From Leishmania donovani (Eukaryota > Euglenozoa > Kinetoplastea > Trypanosomatida > Trypanosomatidae): 64,000 nucleotides of DNA. Made by a program: the position numbers and the translations under genes. Shown here piece by piece: positions 1 through 12,182 of this stretch. The stretch lies in the NCBI RefSeq assembly GCF_000227135.1, contig NC_018257.1, forward strand, positions 1,158,608 to 1,222,607, written 5' to 3'. How positions within the stretch are numbered: position 1 is the first letter of the stretch; the number at the start of each line of letters is the position of its first letter. Under the pieces are notes generated by a model. The model saw nothing but the letters and a program-made list of their open reading frames with translations. It was not told the DNA's origin and did no database searches.

Positions 1-1170
1 ATCGGAGCAGTCGATGAACCACTGCGGCATCAGCATCGGCTCCACAATGTCGCCAGTGCGCTCGCAGCGGCCTACGCGGTACTCGTACGGCTCCACGCCG
101 CGCAGCAGCCCCATCTCCTCCAGCTTCTTCACGATCTCGCGGCGGCAGTCGAAGCGGTGCATGCCCTTGAACGGCTCCATCGTCACGTAGCCCTTCAGGT
201 CCATCATGACAAGCTGCTGCAGGTTGTGGCGCTTGCCGGACTCAAAGTCGTTTGGGTCGTGAGCTGGGGTGATTTTCACCGCGCCGGTGCCGAAGTTCAT
301 GTCGACCAGCGTCGCGTCCAGCACGATCGGGATGATGTCGTCGCGGAACGGGCACTTGAGGAACTTGCCATGGAACTTCTTGTAGCGCTCGTCGTCAGGG
401 TGAATGGCGACGGCCGTATCGCCCAGCAGCGTCTCAGGACGCGTCGTCGCAATCACCAGCTCGTCGTCGCTGTCCGCCAGCTTGTAGGCAACGTGAGTGA
501 GGCTGCCCATGTCGACTTTGCGGTCATAGAGAGGAATGGTCATCTTGGATGTCTTGGGCACTTCGACAAACTCCACCTCGAGGTCAGAGATGGCGCTCTG
601 CAGCGCGCAGCACCAGTTTACCAGCCGTGTGTCGCGGTGCACCAGGCCGTCCTCGTGCAGGCGCACAAACGCCTCCACAACAGCCGCAGACGACTGTTCG
701 TCCATCGTAAAGCGCTCGCGCGTCCAGTCCAGCGACAAGCCGATCCTGCGGAACTGCTCCGTGATCATGCCAGCGTGATTCTTCTTGAATTCCCACAGGC
801 GCTTCATGAACTCGTCGCGGCCGAGGTCGTGCCGGCTCTTGCCCTCCTCCTTCATGACGCGGCGCTCCACGACGACCTGGGTGGCGATGCCGGCGTGGTC
901 GGTGCCGGGCAAGTAGAGGGTGTTGTCACCCTTCATGCGGTGGAAGCGGATGAGGGTGTCCTGCACAGCGCCCGTGAGGGCATGGCCCAGGTGCAGGTAG
1001 CCCGTGACGTTCGGTGGTGGGGCGATAATCACGAACGGCTTGGTCGCCGTCTCGGACTTGTGGTCTGAGGCGGGTCTGAAGAAGCCAGACTTCTCCCACC
1101 ACGGATACCAGTCCGCCTCCACCGCGGCCGGATCGTACGTGGCCGCCATTTCGGGAGCCAAGGACTTCAT
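1..1170 (-). CDS. ValRS: Valyl-tRNA synthetase, N-terminal part (runs off the window)
   Basis: Class I aminoacyl-tRNA synthetase that charges tRNA-Val; in trypanosomatids one gene usually serves cytosol and mitochondrion. About 390 codons are present and the 3' end lies outside the window. The class I HIGH signature is seen as PPPNVTGYLHLGHALT about 45-60 residues from the second ATG, followed by the LPGTDHAGIATQ stretch and, close to position 1, GDIVEPMLMPQWF, typical of the ValRS editing/catalytic boundary. Two in-frame ATGs are possible, at 1170 (MKSLAPEMAATYD) and 1149 (MAATYD). Both are followed by the same catalytic start, so no long N-terminal extension is present. Alternative use of the two starts could set targeting, but this is inference. 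Last gene of the leftward cluster in view; its upstream side is the unusual 13-kb gene-poor tract. Confidence 0.95.
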   Translation of the reverse strand, partial: MKSLAPEMAATYDPAAVEADWYPWWEKSGFFRPASDHKSETATKPFVIIAPPPNVTGYLHLGHALTGAVQDTLIRFHRMKGDNTLYLPGTDHAGIATQVVVERRVMKEEGKSRHDLGRDEFMKRLWEFKKNHAGMITEQFRRIGLSLDWTRERFTMDEQSSAAVVEAFVRLHEDGLVHRDTRLVNWCCALQSAISDLEVEFVEVPKTSKMTIPLYDRKVDMGSLTHVAYKLADSDDELVIATTRPETLLGDTAVAIHPDDERYKKFHGKFLKCPFRDDIIPIVLDATLVDMNFGTGAVKITPAHDPNDFESGKRHNLQQLVMMDLKGYVTMEPFKGMHRFDCRREIVKKLEEMGLLRGVEPYEYRVGRCERTGDIVEPMLMPQWFIDCSD

Positions 1171-4100
1171 GATGAGCGCGCAACGTCGGAACGTTTTCGT
1201 GAAAAACGTGGAGAAAAGGATATGTCCTCTTCTCTTAAGATGGGAAGATGATGAGATGGGCACGGCGCTAAAGGGTGGGTAGTGTTTGTGTGTTTTTGTG
1301 TGAGGGAGGTGGGGGGGGGGGTGAGATATGAGCTGCAGGCGATGGTGGTCGGGGCTTACAGTAGAAGAAGAGACGACGAGCAAGTCTACTTTATTGCCTT
1401 CACACTCGCCTGTCCGCACGCGCCAGAACGCAAGAGTGAAGAGAGAAACAGATGCTTTCCGTGCCCACTGCAAAGCAGGCGCGCACGCTCATATGCCGCA
1501 CAAGGATGTTTATCATCGCCGCAATGGCGCGTCAGGGAGGATATGTGGGGTGGGGGATAGGAGGGGTGGGGGTACACGAGGTGCGTCCGATGCGACACGG
1601 AGGAAAAAGGTGCAGGATGAGACGAGAATCAGTATGCGGCAGAGATAAAGACGGAGGGGGGAGGGGGTCAACGCGTCGAGAGGGAGGCAGATTCAGCAGT
1701 GGAAGAACAAGAAGCAGAGAGAGAAAGCGACGTACAGATGCACGTCTGTGCGCTCCTTCCTGTACGACGCAATCGAAAAAAAAAGACGCTCATGTGTCCC
1801 AGACGGTTCTCTGCACCCGTTGAAGGGGAAGCGTTCGCGCCGGAAGCAGTGCTGCACAATCTCCCTCTCCGCACTTTCCTACATGCCATCGGACATGATA
1901 GCTGCACAAGAAGCCGTCCATGCAGTTGTGGCGACCCATGTGCGCGTTCAAGCAAATCAGTTCTGCTGGTTGCGCGCCTCCTTTTTGTTGTTGCTGCTGC
2001 TTGTTTGTTTCGTCCGTGTGCCCTCGTCAGCATAGAAAAAAAAAAACCTGGAAACACAAAATAGAATGTTGTCGAGTGGCAATAGAGCGAAGAAACACAC
2101 ACGCACACACGCACAGGCGCGCGCACCTGTGAAGACGTCTCCAGAGGCAGCTTCCACATTCCGCTGCTCAGCCACATCTCTCCCCATTTCCTGGCACAAA
2201 CGCATTTTCTGCCCGAAGAACAGAAAAGGGAAAAAGCGAAGACGTTTCGTCGCAGATGAGACAGAGACGCGCGACGCTGCGCGTTTTCGTCTCCCTCTCT
2301 CCTGTATACGACTGCTTCACGTGAGCTCCTACATTTTTTGCTGTTTTTCTGCGTCTTCTCTACTCCGCGCTGCGGCTTCGTTGCTATTGCAGTGCTTCGT
2401 TCTATTCCTTTTCCTCTCGTCTTCTCGGTGGACATGGAGAAGGTGGAGTGCACGCTTGTAGGCCTGCATCTTCGATGATGAGCCGCCGTTCCAGGTTGTG
2501 TGGCTGCCGCCAGCAACTTCCAGCTTGGACTGCGTGTCTGCCTTCTCTGTGCGCCACTTTGCCGTGGCTACTGTTCCCTCCCTCTCGCGCGTGGTCCTCT
2601 CGTTCAAGTTTCGATGAGAGACCCATGAGCGCACGAAACGCACGCACGTCTAGAAGTGATGCGGCCCGCTGAAGAAGACCACGAGAAAAAAAAGAGGCGC
2701 ACGCTTTCCACAGCTGGAGAGGGTGAAGAAGCGACGCACAGAAATGCGCGCGCGCACAGACAGGGCCACACATACAATGTGCACTCTCTCTGCATCGTGC
2801 CTGCTTGGCTTCTCCTCATTCACCCAGAAGGGAAAACTGTCTTTTTTTGTTGTTGTCTTTCGTTGAGCACTGCTTCTTTCTCAACTGTCACCGCTCTGAG
2901 CGCCCCATGTCAGACGACCACCTCAGCTTGCCGACGCGCCCACACGTTTTACGCAGTAAAAAAAGGGTGAGGCGCAGTCTTACCCTGCTCGTGTGGTATT
3001 AGGGATAAGGCGATACGGGAGGAAGGGAAAACGGTAAATTATCAAAGGAAAAACAAAACGGTGAGCCTTCGTGAGTAGGGTGGCAACTTAAAACGAAGAT
3101 GAGGTGTGTGCTAAGAGCATGACGGGGTGGCGCGGCTCTGTGTGGGTGTGTGTGTGCCTGTGATTGAGTGCTGGCAGACGCTGACGTTGGTTGACTGGTT
3201 AGCCATCCTACCTTCCGGTAGCTAGCAGGATCTATCGCGCTCCTTCACCCTTGTTTGATTCTCCAACGCACGGCGGCTCTCCCGTACTCGTTCTCTTTCA
3301 AGTCACCTCTTTGTGCGTCTCCTGCGTTGCGCTGTGCACAGCCAGCTTAGGCTCCTTGTCTTGATTTTTCCTCTCTTGCGCACGGGCATCAGCACCGCTG
3401 CCTCAGGTGATGTCGCGGTGTGGCGCACCACTGGCTGACCTTTTCTCACAGTCACCCTTTTGCTACGGCCGCATGTTACATGCACGGGACATGCGCGTGT
3501 CTGTAAGGCGCGCGTTGCGCCCGGCATGAGAGATCCGCAGGTGTTGTGAGAGGAGATCGGCAGCAGAGGGCACACAGTGGACAGCAACACAAGCAGGGAA
3601 GCGCACCCAAGAGAGAGCGGAGAGAAAGAGAGAGCGATCCGAAAAGCAGAAGAAAACAAAACAACAAAAAAAAAACGGCCGCCGCACAGAGAGGAATAAA
3701 GAGAGCGGGACGAGAATTGAGTGCGGCAGCGCCTACATGTACACACACACACAGCAAGTCCAACAGCCCTGCACACACACACAGGAAAAAGGAAGAGAGA
3801 AATTCCTTACGAAGCGCCTTCCGTCCATTGTCTCTTGTCTACTTGCTTCGTTTTACTTCCGTTTCTTTCCTGCTGCTACTGTTGCCTCCACCCCATTGCA
3901 CGCCATCAAGGTACGCAGGCACCAAACACGTACAAGCGCACAGAGAGACAGAAAGAAGGGGCACACACGGGAATGTTAATGGGCTGGGGAGCACGCACAA
4001 GAAACAACAAGAGGGTAGCCGCACAAAACAGCCCAGCAACGGCAGCGAAGGAGAACTAGACGGCACAAAGCGCACAGCAAGACGCGCCGAGGAGGAGGGG

Positions 4101-6349
4101 GGAGAGAGGGGGGGGGAGGGCAAAGGAGGGCTATGCGTGAATCTGTCCTTCGAGCAAAGCCTGGAGAGCGACGACCAACGCGCACACGCTGGTGGGAAGA
4201 AGACGCGCGCGCACACACACAGTATATACGACCATAAACGAAAGAACTAAAAAAAAACGAAAAAGCATCGAAGGCACTTGTGATATATATGACGAAAAGA
4301 GAAAAGCGCACAGCCGCAAGAAATTCAACACGTACCCGTAAGCGTCTTCCCTTTAGCCATATGCACGGTCACCCGCTTGTGTGTGCAGACAGTAAAAAAA
4401 AAGAGCGAGAGATTCGTACGAGGAGGATAAAGTAGGGCGAGAGCAAACGAAAGATAAAAGAAAAGCACACACTAGCAGCCTTATGGTATATACTCGAAGC
4501 ACAAACACATCACGCAGCAAAGACGGCATCCAACACTTACTATGACGACAGAGCAAGCGGAGGTGATGGTGAGAAAAGAAGGATGTAGGATTGTACAAAG
4601 GTACGCACAGAGCGACACGCAAACACACAGGGGAGGGAGGGAGGGAGAGAGGGGGGACAAACAACAGCAACAAAAAAGAACTCCGAGTCCGCAAGCACGA
4701 AAATGTCAAACCCAAAGACAGTCACTACTCACCCATCTTGCACGCCTCTTCTCCCGCAACCGTGGAAAGAGAGAAAGCTTTTTGGCTGGTTTTGTAAAAG
4801 AGGCAAAAGAGGCCCGAACAAAAAAACGCACGCGAGGCAGCGAGGAGAGGGAAGGGGGGGGGGCACAGGACCGGAAAGAGGCAAGGCAAGGAAAGCGTCT
4901 CTTCTGTTCAACACTCAAAAAGTAACGCACAAGAAGAGAAAGAGGGTGCAAAATGTGAGAGGCCGCCAAACAGAGGAGCTCATAAAGGCTTTCGTGCTGG
5001 GGTAACCGGAGGAGGCGTGAGTGAAGCCAATAAATAGCACAGTTAAAGAAAAATGAAGACGCCCAAAGCCGTCAGCGCATCCCATCCCTGGCCAACGGTA
5101 AAGAGAGGGACGCTTGACAAGGGAAAAGGACGCAGACACGCATTGGCCGATAAACATGAAGCGGCTATTCTCGAAAAAGAGGAGCGAAACACACAACAAA
5201 ATGTGAAGAGAGGCAGTGATAAAAAAAAAAGAAAGGGTCACGAAAAAGAGCATGAGAAAAGATGGTGCCGACCGTTAAAGTCAAACGGAAGAAAGCGAAG
5301 AGGCGCGCACGCACACGCGCACGCAACAGAAAAAAACGAAAAGAGCGCCGACAGCACACAAGGAGAAATGGGGAGAAGTACAACGAAAGAAAAGATACTT
5401 CCCAACTCAGTCTACCGCTCCTTGGCACGAGGGGAATGAAAGGCTGGGGGAGTTGAGTGAGCACTCGCGGAGAGAGCGGAGGGTGCATGCGCGCGCACAC
5501 AGACAGACACAACCACAAATGTGGAGGCGCACAAGCACACACATCAATGAGCGCGTGTGTCCCTGGCCAAAGAAGAACACACACAAGTCGAGAAAAAAGC
5601 CAAGCTATGAAGACAGCTGTTTTCTTTTGTTGTCTGCTTCTTTTTGCGGTGCCGTATCGAGTAGGGGCATGTGCGTCTCCTTATGCGCGTGTCCCCGATA
5701 GCGAATAGTACGTACAGCTGATTCTTTTTTTTTGTTTCGGGAATGGGGAAGGGAGGGGACTTTGTTGTTTGTTTTGCGTTCATAAGTCCCTTGCTAGTGC
5801 GTGTCTCTTCTCTCTCTTTTGTTGTTTGCTCGGCGTCTAATCCGTGCTGTCGTTTCATTGACAGCCTGCGGCTACACCAACACACGCGCACACGTTCGGA
5901 TCGAGAGAAAGACCCCATATGCGCGCGCCATCCATCGTGTACACCACCAAAAAGAGTTGCCATTTTCGGGGAGAGGGAGGGGAGCAAGGAGGTAACACCG
6001 AAGCGAACGCCAAAAGACACGATAGGCGAAACAACAACAGCAGCCCGACAGACAGCAGCGAAGCAGGAGGATGCGCTCACGCACACGGGATGTTGTGAAG
6101 CGAGAAAATCAGCCAGAGAGCAAGAGACGAGAACAAAAGGGATTGAAGACGTGATCAGTTTTAGGAGCCTCTCCACTTCTCTTGCTTCGTTCCTTCACCC
6201 GAGCAAGTATGCGCTGTCGGTGCGGTGCTTCAGTTCTGCTCCCCTTTTCCTTTGCCGCGCCAGCTGAAGACCACCAAAGCTGCGCTATCAATTACGCGCA
6301 CGCACACACGGATATAGGGAGAGCTGCAGCAATCTTCATCTCTATCAAC

Positions 6350-6384
<35 letters not shown>

Positions 6385-8869
6385 CCGACTAATACGAAAG
6401 GGAAAACGAGAAACAGTGGAAAGTAGGAAAAGGTGCACCAAGCACGAAGAAAAGGCTGAAAACTAGACCAAAGCACTACCACGACCACGAAGAAAAAAGA
6501 AGCAGCAACAGCACACCTAAGAGGCCGTCGAACCATCTACACACTCACATCAGTCAATCGAAAAAAAAAGGCGAGCAGGTGTTTGAAAGGACCGATCTCA
6601 CAAGAGAATGAAGAGAAACGGCAAACACAGAGAGAGTTTCCTTCGTCGCATTGACGGAAGATGAGATTACCGTGCTGCCCGACACTGCAAGTCTCTCATC
6701 TCTTCATGTGAGTCCCTTTTCTCTATTTCGCCCTCCCTCTCTTCTTCGCCTCTAGCACCATAAGCCTGTCCACTTTTCCTTCTTTGTGTGTGTGGCATCA
6801 TGACGCTTCTGCTACTGAGAAGAGCGCTGGCAAGATCAAAATAACCGAAGACGAGAGACGGAAGATGTCCAAGAGACAACGAAAGAAAAAGCGGTGGAAA
6901 ACATCAAAGGCCGTCACGCGCGTACGCTCAGACACATTACACAGATCGTGTGTGTGGAGGGGGATCACAGAAATGAACATGTCAATCCAAAGCTGCCACC
7001 TGCCTTTCTCTGACATGCAGTGCTACTGCCCAGTCGACCGCCACATTTTTCTGCTTTGGCTTTCGGCCGCTCTATGCCCTTCGCTTCATTGTGGCTCTCG
7101 CCGTCCCTCTCCCACCCACTGTTTTGCTGTCGTCACTCCTTTCCATTTCTCTCAAGCACGGAGAGAGAGGTGAGGTGGCAAACGAACAACCACGAAAAAA
7201 GGGAGCCATTCCGAACGGCTGCAGTGCTTGTGTGTGCCTGCGTGCGCGTGGCGCACGTGTGTCAACGTGTGCACATTCATCTGAGCACATGCATGCTCTC
7301 ACCTTTGTAAGTGCGGGGAGGGGAAGCCCATCGAACACAGATGCATACCAACACCCAGCGAAGCGCACGTACACACACACACGCTTACAGCCGCTGATGC
7401 GCACACCTAAACGCTAACGAAATACTTTGAGCGGGAAGCGATGAAAGGGGGAGGCACAGCGGAGACGTGTACACGTCACGCGATAGATTAGATGACGATA
7501 ACGTCGATCACAGACAAGCGCAAGCACGCGCACACACAAAACGCAGCCTCACCTGTCTTTTTCATCCAGCAACCCCTGTGTAATGCGAAGGAGTAATAGA
7601 AAAAGAAAAACGTCCACGTCGACTCTCGAGTCCTGAGGGCGGGCGCATCTGCATCTTTTTCGTTCGCCATGCTTGTTCCATTTCCTGACCGCTTCACTTT
7701 AGTATTCGCTGTTGCTCCACATCCTTCTTCCTTTATTGATTACGTCACTCGGCATGCAACGGCACAGGAAGGGCACATGCATGTGAGCCCGTGTGCTTGA
7801 GGGTATAGAAGGAGGACGCGAGTAGGCCGCCTCCGCACACGCCAACGCCTCGGAGCACACAAACAAACCACCCAAGCTACGCAGTGTTGCAAGCACCCGA
7901 ATAGCAACGTCGGCGAGCGCACAAGAATTGGAGCGCTTAAGGCGTACGGAGAGAAGGTAAAAAGGAAGACGGGCGGACGGAGAGGGGCACCCAGCGAGGC
8001 ATAAGGGAGAGCAGGCACTTAAACTGTCACCTTTTATGAACTTGTGCACACAGAGGCACATCCGTAAACGGAGGAAACTCAACGAGGCACGCAAAAAAAA
8101 AAGGCAGGAGCCCCCTCCACACACGACAAAAAAACACAAGAAGCACTTCTGCAGCTCAGGGATTAGTGCTTGCAGGTGGACGTGCCTGCCTCTGTGGGTT
8201 CATATCGGCGCGCGTGTTTGCGTGCGGGGCACTAAATGGGTTCGTGGATTAAGCACGAAAAAAAAAACAAATGACAACGATGGCACGAGAAAAAAGGGGA
8301 AAGCTAAAGAGAAAAGAGGGGAGGAGGAAGAAGAGAAAGAAAAGGGAAGGAAAGCCACACACACACACACACACGCACAAACAGAGAGAGACATATAACC
8401 ACACAAAAATGTAAGCAAAGAGAGTCCTCAGCCCATGAGCCCACTTGTAAACCCAGGGAGCTGAGTACGTGTGGCTGGAGATGAGCGTGTGCGTGTTGTT
8501 TTCAATTGATGCGAGGCAAAAAGAAAAACTAAAAGTACAGGCGAACCAAAAAAAGGGAAATCCGTGAATGCAACCACGAAATGCGGCGACGGATACAAAG
8601 AGAGCTGCGAAAAGGACATGGCGCTGCGCACGACAAGTAAGGAGAGGTAAAGATTGAAAAAAAAATTCGAGCATGCGCCGCAACGCCTCATCGTCTTGCT
8701 CATCAACCCACCCGAGCACCAAAGCATAAAAGCACAAGAGGAGCAAAAGAGCACCCATGAAAGCAGAAATATAGATTCGGTGAAGCCTGCGACATTCCCA
8801 GGGGTGCCTCGCACTCTCATTGATCATTGAAACGGGCTTTACACGTCTGTGTCGACAAGTAAGTTGCTC
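1171..8869. other. Gene-poor low-complexity tract, left part
   Basis: No credible protein gene was found in 7.7 kb. The DNA is made of alternating purine-rich and pyrimidine-rich blocks with many CA, GA, A and T runs. The plus strand is strongly purine/A+C-rich at about 3.55-5.5 kb and 8.04-8.66 kb, so the minus-strand transcript would be pyrimidine-rich there. Open frames in it translate to low-complexity Cys/Val/Phe/Arg/His strings. A small palindromic spot lies at 3205-3231 (ATCCT...CTACC TTCC GGTAG...AGGAT). It lies between two minus-strand genes and is probably untranslated RNA or spacer. Confidence 0.6.
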
Positions 8870-9400
8870 TTTTTTTTCGCCCAGCTGTTCGCTCCTTGAT
8901 GACGGGAGGCACGCCGCAACGCGTGGCATCCTCATGGCCCCGGGCCGCCCCTCCCCCCTATCCCCCTATCCCCCTGCCAGTGCCGAGCCGCCTCGGGTGG
9001 TGACAGGGGCACCTACGGCGTGGGAAAGTCAGAGCGATGCATGGCTGCTGATGCCGGTGCTCAGGTCGTAGATGGCTTTGCGTCGGAGCGACCTGCGGCA
9101 GCGAGCGCGTTTGCACCACCCACATGATGGGCAGGGTGTCAGCGTGACCCAAGCGTGTCTCGCCCGGCCCTCGCTGCTTACTGGGGGAGAGCTTGGAGCG
9201 CCACCCCGAGGGAGATGCACCGGCGGGGCGGCCGGCATGATGGGAGCGGCTGTGAGGTAACCCTGCGAGGCAGAGGTGGGTAGAGTACGAGGCAGGGCCC
9301 GTGCGCAGGTGGCCGAGCCGGTGCGCTGCCGTAATGCACGTGCCGGCCGCTGCGTTGCACCGGGCGACGGGGCCTGTGACGTGCCCGGGGGTGGCGTTTG
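8870..9400 (-). mobile_element. SIDER-like retroposon copy 1 (minus orientation, A-tailed)
   Basis: A non-coding, GC-rich element of about 0.53 kb, nearly identical in sequence to the inverted copies at 24.9 and 28.8 kb and more distantly to 62.2 kb. On the minus strand it ends in CAGCTGGGCG followed by A8 (T-run at 8870-8877), the same 3' junction as the copy at 28.8 kb. A retroposon with a poly(A) tail fits the Leishmania SIDER family (short degenerate relatives of ingi/L1Tc). A short (GGGGGATA)n tract is seen near 8955-8975 on the opposite strand. It is in the same orientation as the neighbouring genes. The right edge is approximate. Confidence 0.7.
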
Positions 9401-9463
9401 ACACAGGTTATATGGCCGAACGGAAACTTTGAAAACTCCGGCAAAAAAGGAGAAAAACGCTGG

Positions 9464-9709
9464 TCATTTCGCCCAAAGAGATTCACACGTTGAAAGGTGC
9501 ACCTCCACATCCAGCGGCTTTCTTAGCGACGGTGTGCACCTCTGCGGTGCACAGACGTTGATTGGTTGTCGCGTTCCCCCGTCGAACTCCTCACCCACAG
9601 AGACCACGAAGACCATCAGCGCGCCGGTGCCCTCGTCCATTGCACTTACTCGGCCTGCCCTCCTCTCCACACTCGCTACTGATGCTCGAGAGCATGCAGA
9701 CGGACGCAT
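9464..9709 (-). pseudogene. Possible gene relic or small ORF (58-81 codons)
   Basis: An open minus-strand frame that unlike its surroundings reads as ordinary protein: from an ATG at 9640 it encodes MDEGTGALMVFVVSVGEEFD and continues to a stop at 9464, with GC-rich third positions in its first 20 codons. An in-frame ATG also exists at 9709. It lies 60 bp upstream (in transcript sense) of SIDER copy 1. I do not recognise the product. It may be a small real gene, a fragment of a lost gene, or chance. Confidence 0.25.
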
Positions 9710-11816
9710 GTGAGCGCACAGGCAGAAACGAGGAGCCCGGCACGCATGATTGGGCGACGGCATGCCTCATGCCCAAGAGACAGACTACCTCGAGAAGGGG
9801 GGGGGCTATGCAGCTCGTGAAAGCTGAAAGCGACGCCGAAGAACTGCCACACACAAGGAAAGGGGAGAAGCCCACAATGTCGCAGCCCCTGGCTTGCGCG
9901 TCCATCTTCATCGCTGTTCACGAACACACAGGGGAGCGATATGCACGGAAGAGAAAAAGAGGGGCCTACAGAGGATGGTGCGGTGGTGCATGAAGCAGCA
10001 ATGGCGAAAACAGGTGGGTTGTCGAGAAGCGAATGAGGCATGGATTTCGGTGCCGTTGCCAAAGCGGAGGAGGCATGAGCAGCAGAGCTGTATAAAGAAA
10101 AAAGACTCAAATCAAAGGCACAGCACGAAGCGGTGCTCAAACACAGGCGTGAGGAGCAGAGCGCGGGGCCAAGGCGGAGAAGCTACGCCGACAGTACCAG
10201 AGCAACAGCGGTAAAGCGCAAGCATCATCCAGAAACACACGCCCCCGCCACACACACACGCACAACGGAACGCAAACAGGAAGCGCACACGTGACATTTC
10301 GATAGGTGAGCCCTTCCTGATTGCTTTCGCATGCGTGTATCCCTTCTTCGGCCTGTCAGTCCCAACAGCGACAGAGGCGGCAACGCCGGTGGTAGCCTGC
10401 GCATGCTTTCTTCTCTCTACACTTCGCATGCATAGACTCTCCACCTCTTACTCGCCCTCAGTCTACCTTGCGGTGCTGATGCCGTCCACATATCTTTCCA
10501 ACGCCTGTCACGCGTGCGTAGCGCCACACTCTCTCTCACGACACGCACACACACATGCATACCTCGCCTCAAAACACATCATTCAGAACGCCCATACCCC
10601 AAAGGAGCCATTGAAGGGAGGAGAGATGCTCGACGTCAACAAGAGGGAGGGAAGCGGGTTGGAGGTGAGGTGAGGTGAGGCAAGGGGAGCGGGGCGCAAA
10701 CACACAAGCAAGAGAAGCCATCATCGATATAAACTCAGAGGGGGCTCTTCGAACACAGGGCAGGAAACGACAACAACACATGCACGAAAAAAGAAATACA
10801 GAAAAGAGAAAAGAGAAAAGGGAGATATAAAGGAAGAAAGCAGCGGCGCATTAATGTGAAACACACACATGCACACGCGAAAGACAAGCACATGCACATA
10901 GAGAAAAGGAAACACAAAGGTGCGCCGTAAATGAATGATGATCTCGGAAGACACGCTCACACCCAGGCATACAAAAAGGCAAGGCAACGGAGGGAAAGTG
11001 GGGTGGGCGGAAGAGCGAAGAGAGAAGCCAAAAAGGGCGAGGAGTACAAAGAAAACAAGCCAAACACTACAAAGAAAAGAATGGCAAGCGAGCGAAAAAT
11101 GGTGAGGGAGAGGCACGTGGAAGGAGAGGCTAACAGGTGCTAAGGTGTGGCGGAGAGGGCAATGGGTGAGAAGCCCGAAAACGGAACGAGCAACAACAAA
11201 AAGAAGACACGCCGCGCGAAGAACTTCCGTCAGCGGTGGAATACTTATCGGCCACAATTAAGAGAGAGGCGCAATGTAAGAGAGGCCCCGGAAGGACACC
11301 AACACCTACCGAAAGAAGAAGGAAACCACAGCATGAGGAGAAGGGAGAGGTGAACACAAAAGGAAAGAAAAAGAAAAGGGGCATCTTTATTGTTCCTCTT
11401 CTCAGCAGATTCTCTCCTTTTCCTTTTGCCGTTCCTCGCGTGCCTGTGACTGTTTCCGCTAGCGTACGAGTGTGGTCATACATGCGCTACATGACTTTTC
11501 TTCGGAGCTGTATCTTTTCGTTTTTTCCTTCGGGGGAGAGATTGCTCTGTGGTGCTTTCCTCTGCGTTTCCCCTTGCCCTTTTCTTCTTTTGGTACCGTC
11601 TGACGCCATCAGCGCCGTCGCCTTCTACCACTACGACACCGAGTAGTCAAACACTTTACCCCTGCACCTCCTAGCTTTCTCTCCCGCCCTATCCTTTCTT
11701 ACCATGTTCTGTTATCCTCGCATGGTAAACACCGACCACGCCTGACGCGAGAAAAGAGAAAAGAGCAAAAAAAAAAACTCTGTGTCTCTCAACGCACGTG
11801 CTCACCCCCTTCTTTT
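9710..11816. other. Gene-poor tract, middle part
   Basis: No supportable gene. The first 700 bp are of mixed composition, then the plus strand becomes purine-rich (10.6-11.37 kb, many GAGA/AAAG runs) and then pyrimidine-rich (11.38-11.85 kb). The open frames here are low-complexity. Confidence 0.55.
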
Positions 11817-11822
11817 GATTTT

Positions 11823-12182
11823 TTTTCGAGTTTCGTCGTCTTCCCTGACTTCGGAAGGGCAACCTTCCCTTCCGCCCCTTCCTCCACAGCATCCTACGAG
11901 GCACGAAATAGCCAAGACGCTATACGAAGTGACATCTTTCAAGGTGCTATTCTACAGCAAGCGACTCAGCAGGCTTACCCTGATGAGTGTATCCGTCAAA
12001 TCGCGGAGGCGATTCGTAGTGAGCTGGGGCAGATGCGATCATGACCGCAAGTCTCACCGGCACAGCGCCAGCCCAGTCCTGACTGCCGATACCAAAAGTC
12101 AGCCATTATGAGCGGAGGCAGGCTGCAGGCTCTTGGCTTCCTCACACAGAGTGTGGTGTACTGGGCCCTGATACCACGGTGA
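11823..12182 (+). pseudogene. Coding-like island on the strand opposite to the local genes, with an in-frame stop
   Basis: A plus-strand frame (codons starting at positions divisible by 3) stays open from before 11,823 to a TGA at 12,042-12,044 and, in the same frame, from there to a TGA at 12,180-12,182. From 11,892 the peptide is SYEARNSQDAIRSDIFQGAI..., ending ECIRQIAEAIRSELGQMRS, then after the stop ...SGGRLQALGFLTQSVVYWAL. It has balanced amino-acid use and an amphipathic-helix look, in contrast with the low-complexity DNA on both sides. No ATG opens the first segment. It is unrecognised. It may be a decayed gene, or a fragment moved from elsewhere, since local genes are on the minus strand. 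Confidence 0.25.

Noticed and set aside
157..1068. 303-codon plus-strand frame
   Set aside because: It is the complement of the valyl-tRNA synthetase gene, whose minus-strand frame has HIGH and other family motifs.
1668..2516. 282-codon minus-strand frame
   Set aside because: Low-complexity Cys/Arg/Ser strings, no domain and no codon bias; lies in repetitive spacer.
5544..6176. 210-codon minus-strand frame
   Set aside because: Translation of CT/CA-rich spacer; no family resemblance.
8249..8935. 228-codon minus-strand frame with hydrophobic stretches
   Set aside because: The hydrophobicity comes from T/C/G repeats (CVCVCVCVC, FLFFLLPSF) and the frame runs into the SIDER tail.
10721..11257. 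178-codon minus-strand frame
   Set aside because: Phe/Ser/Cys/Leu low-complexity from a purine-rich plus strand.
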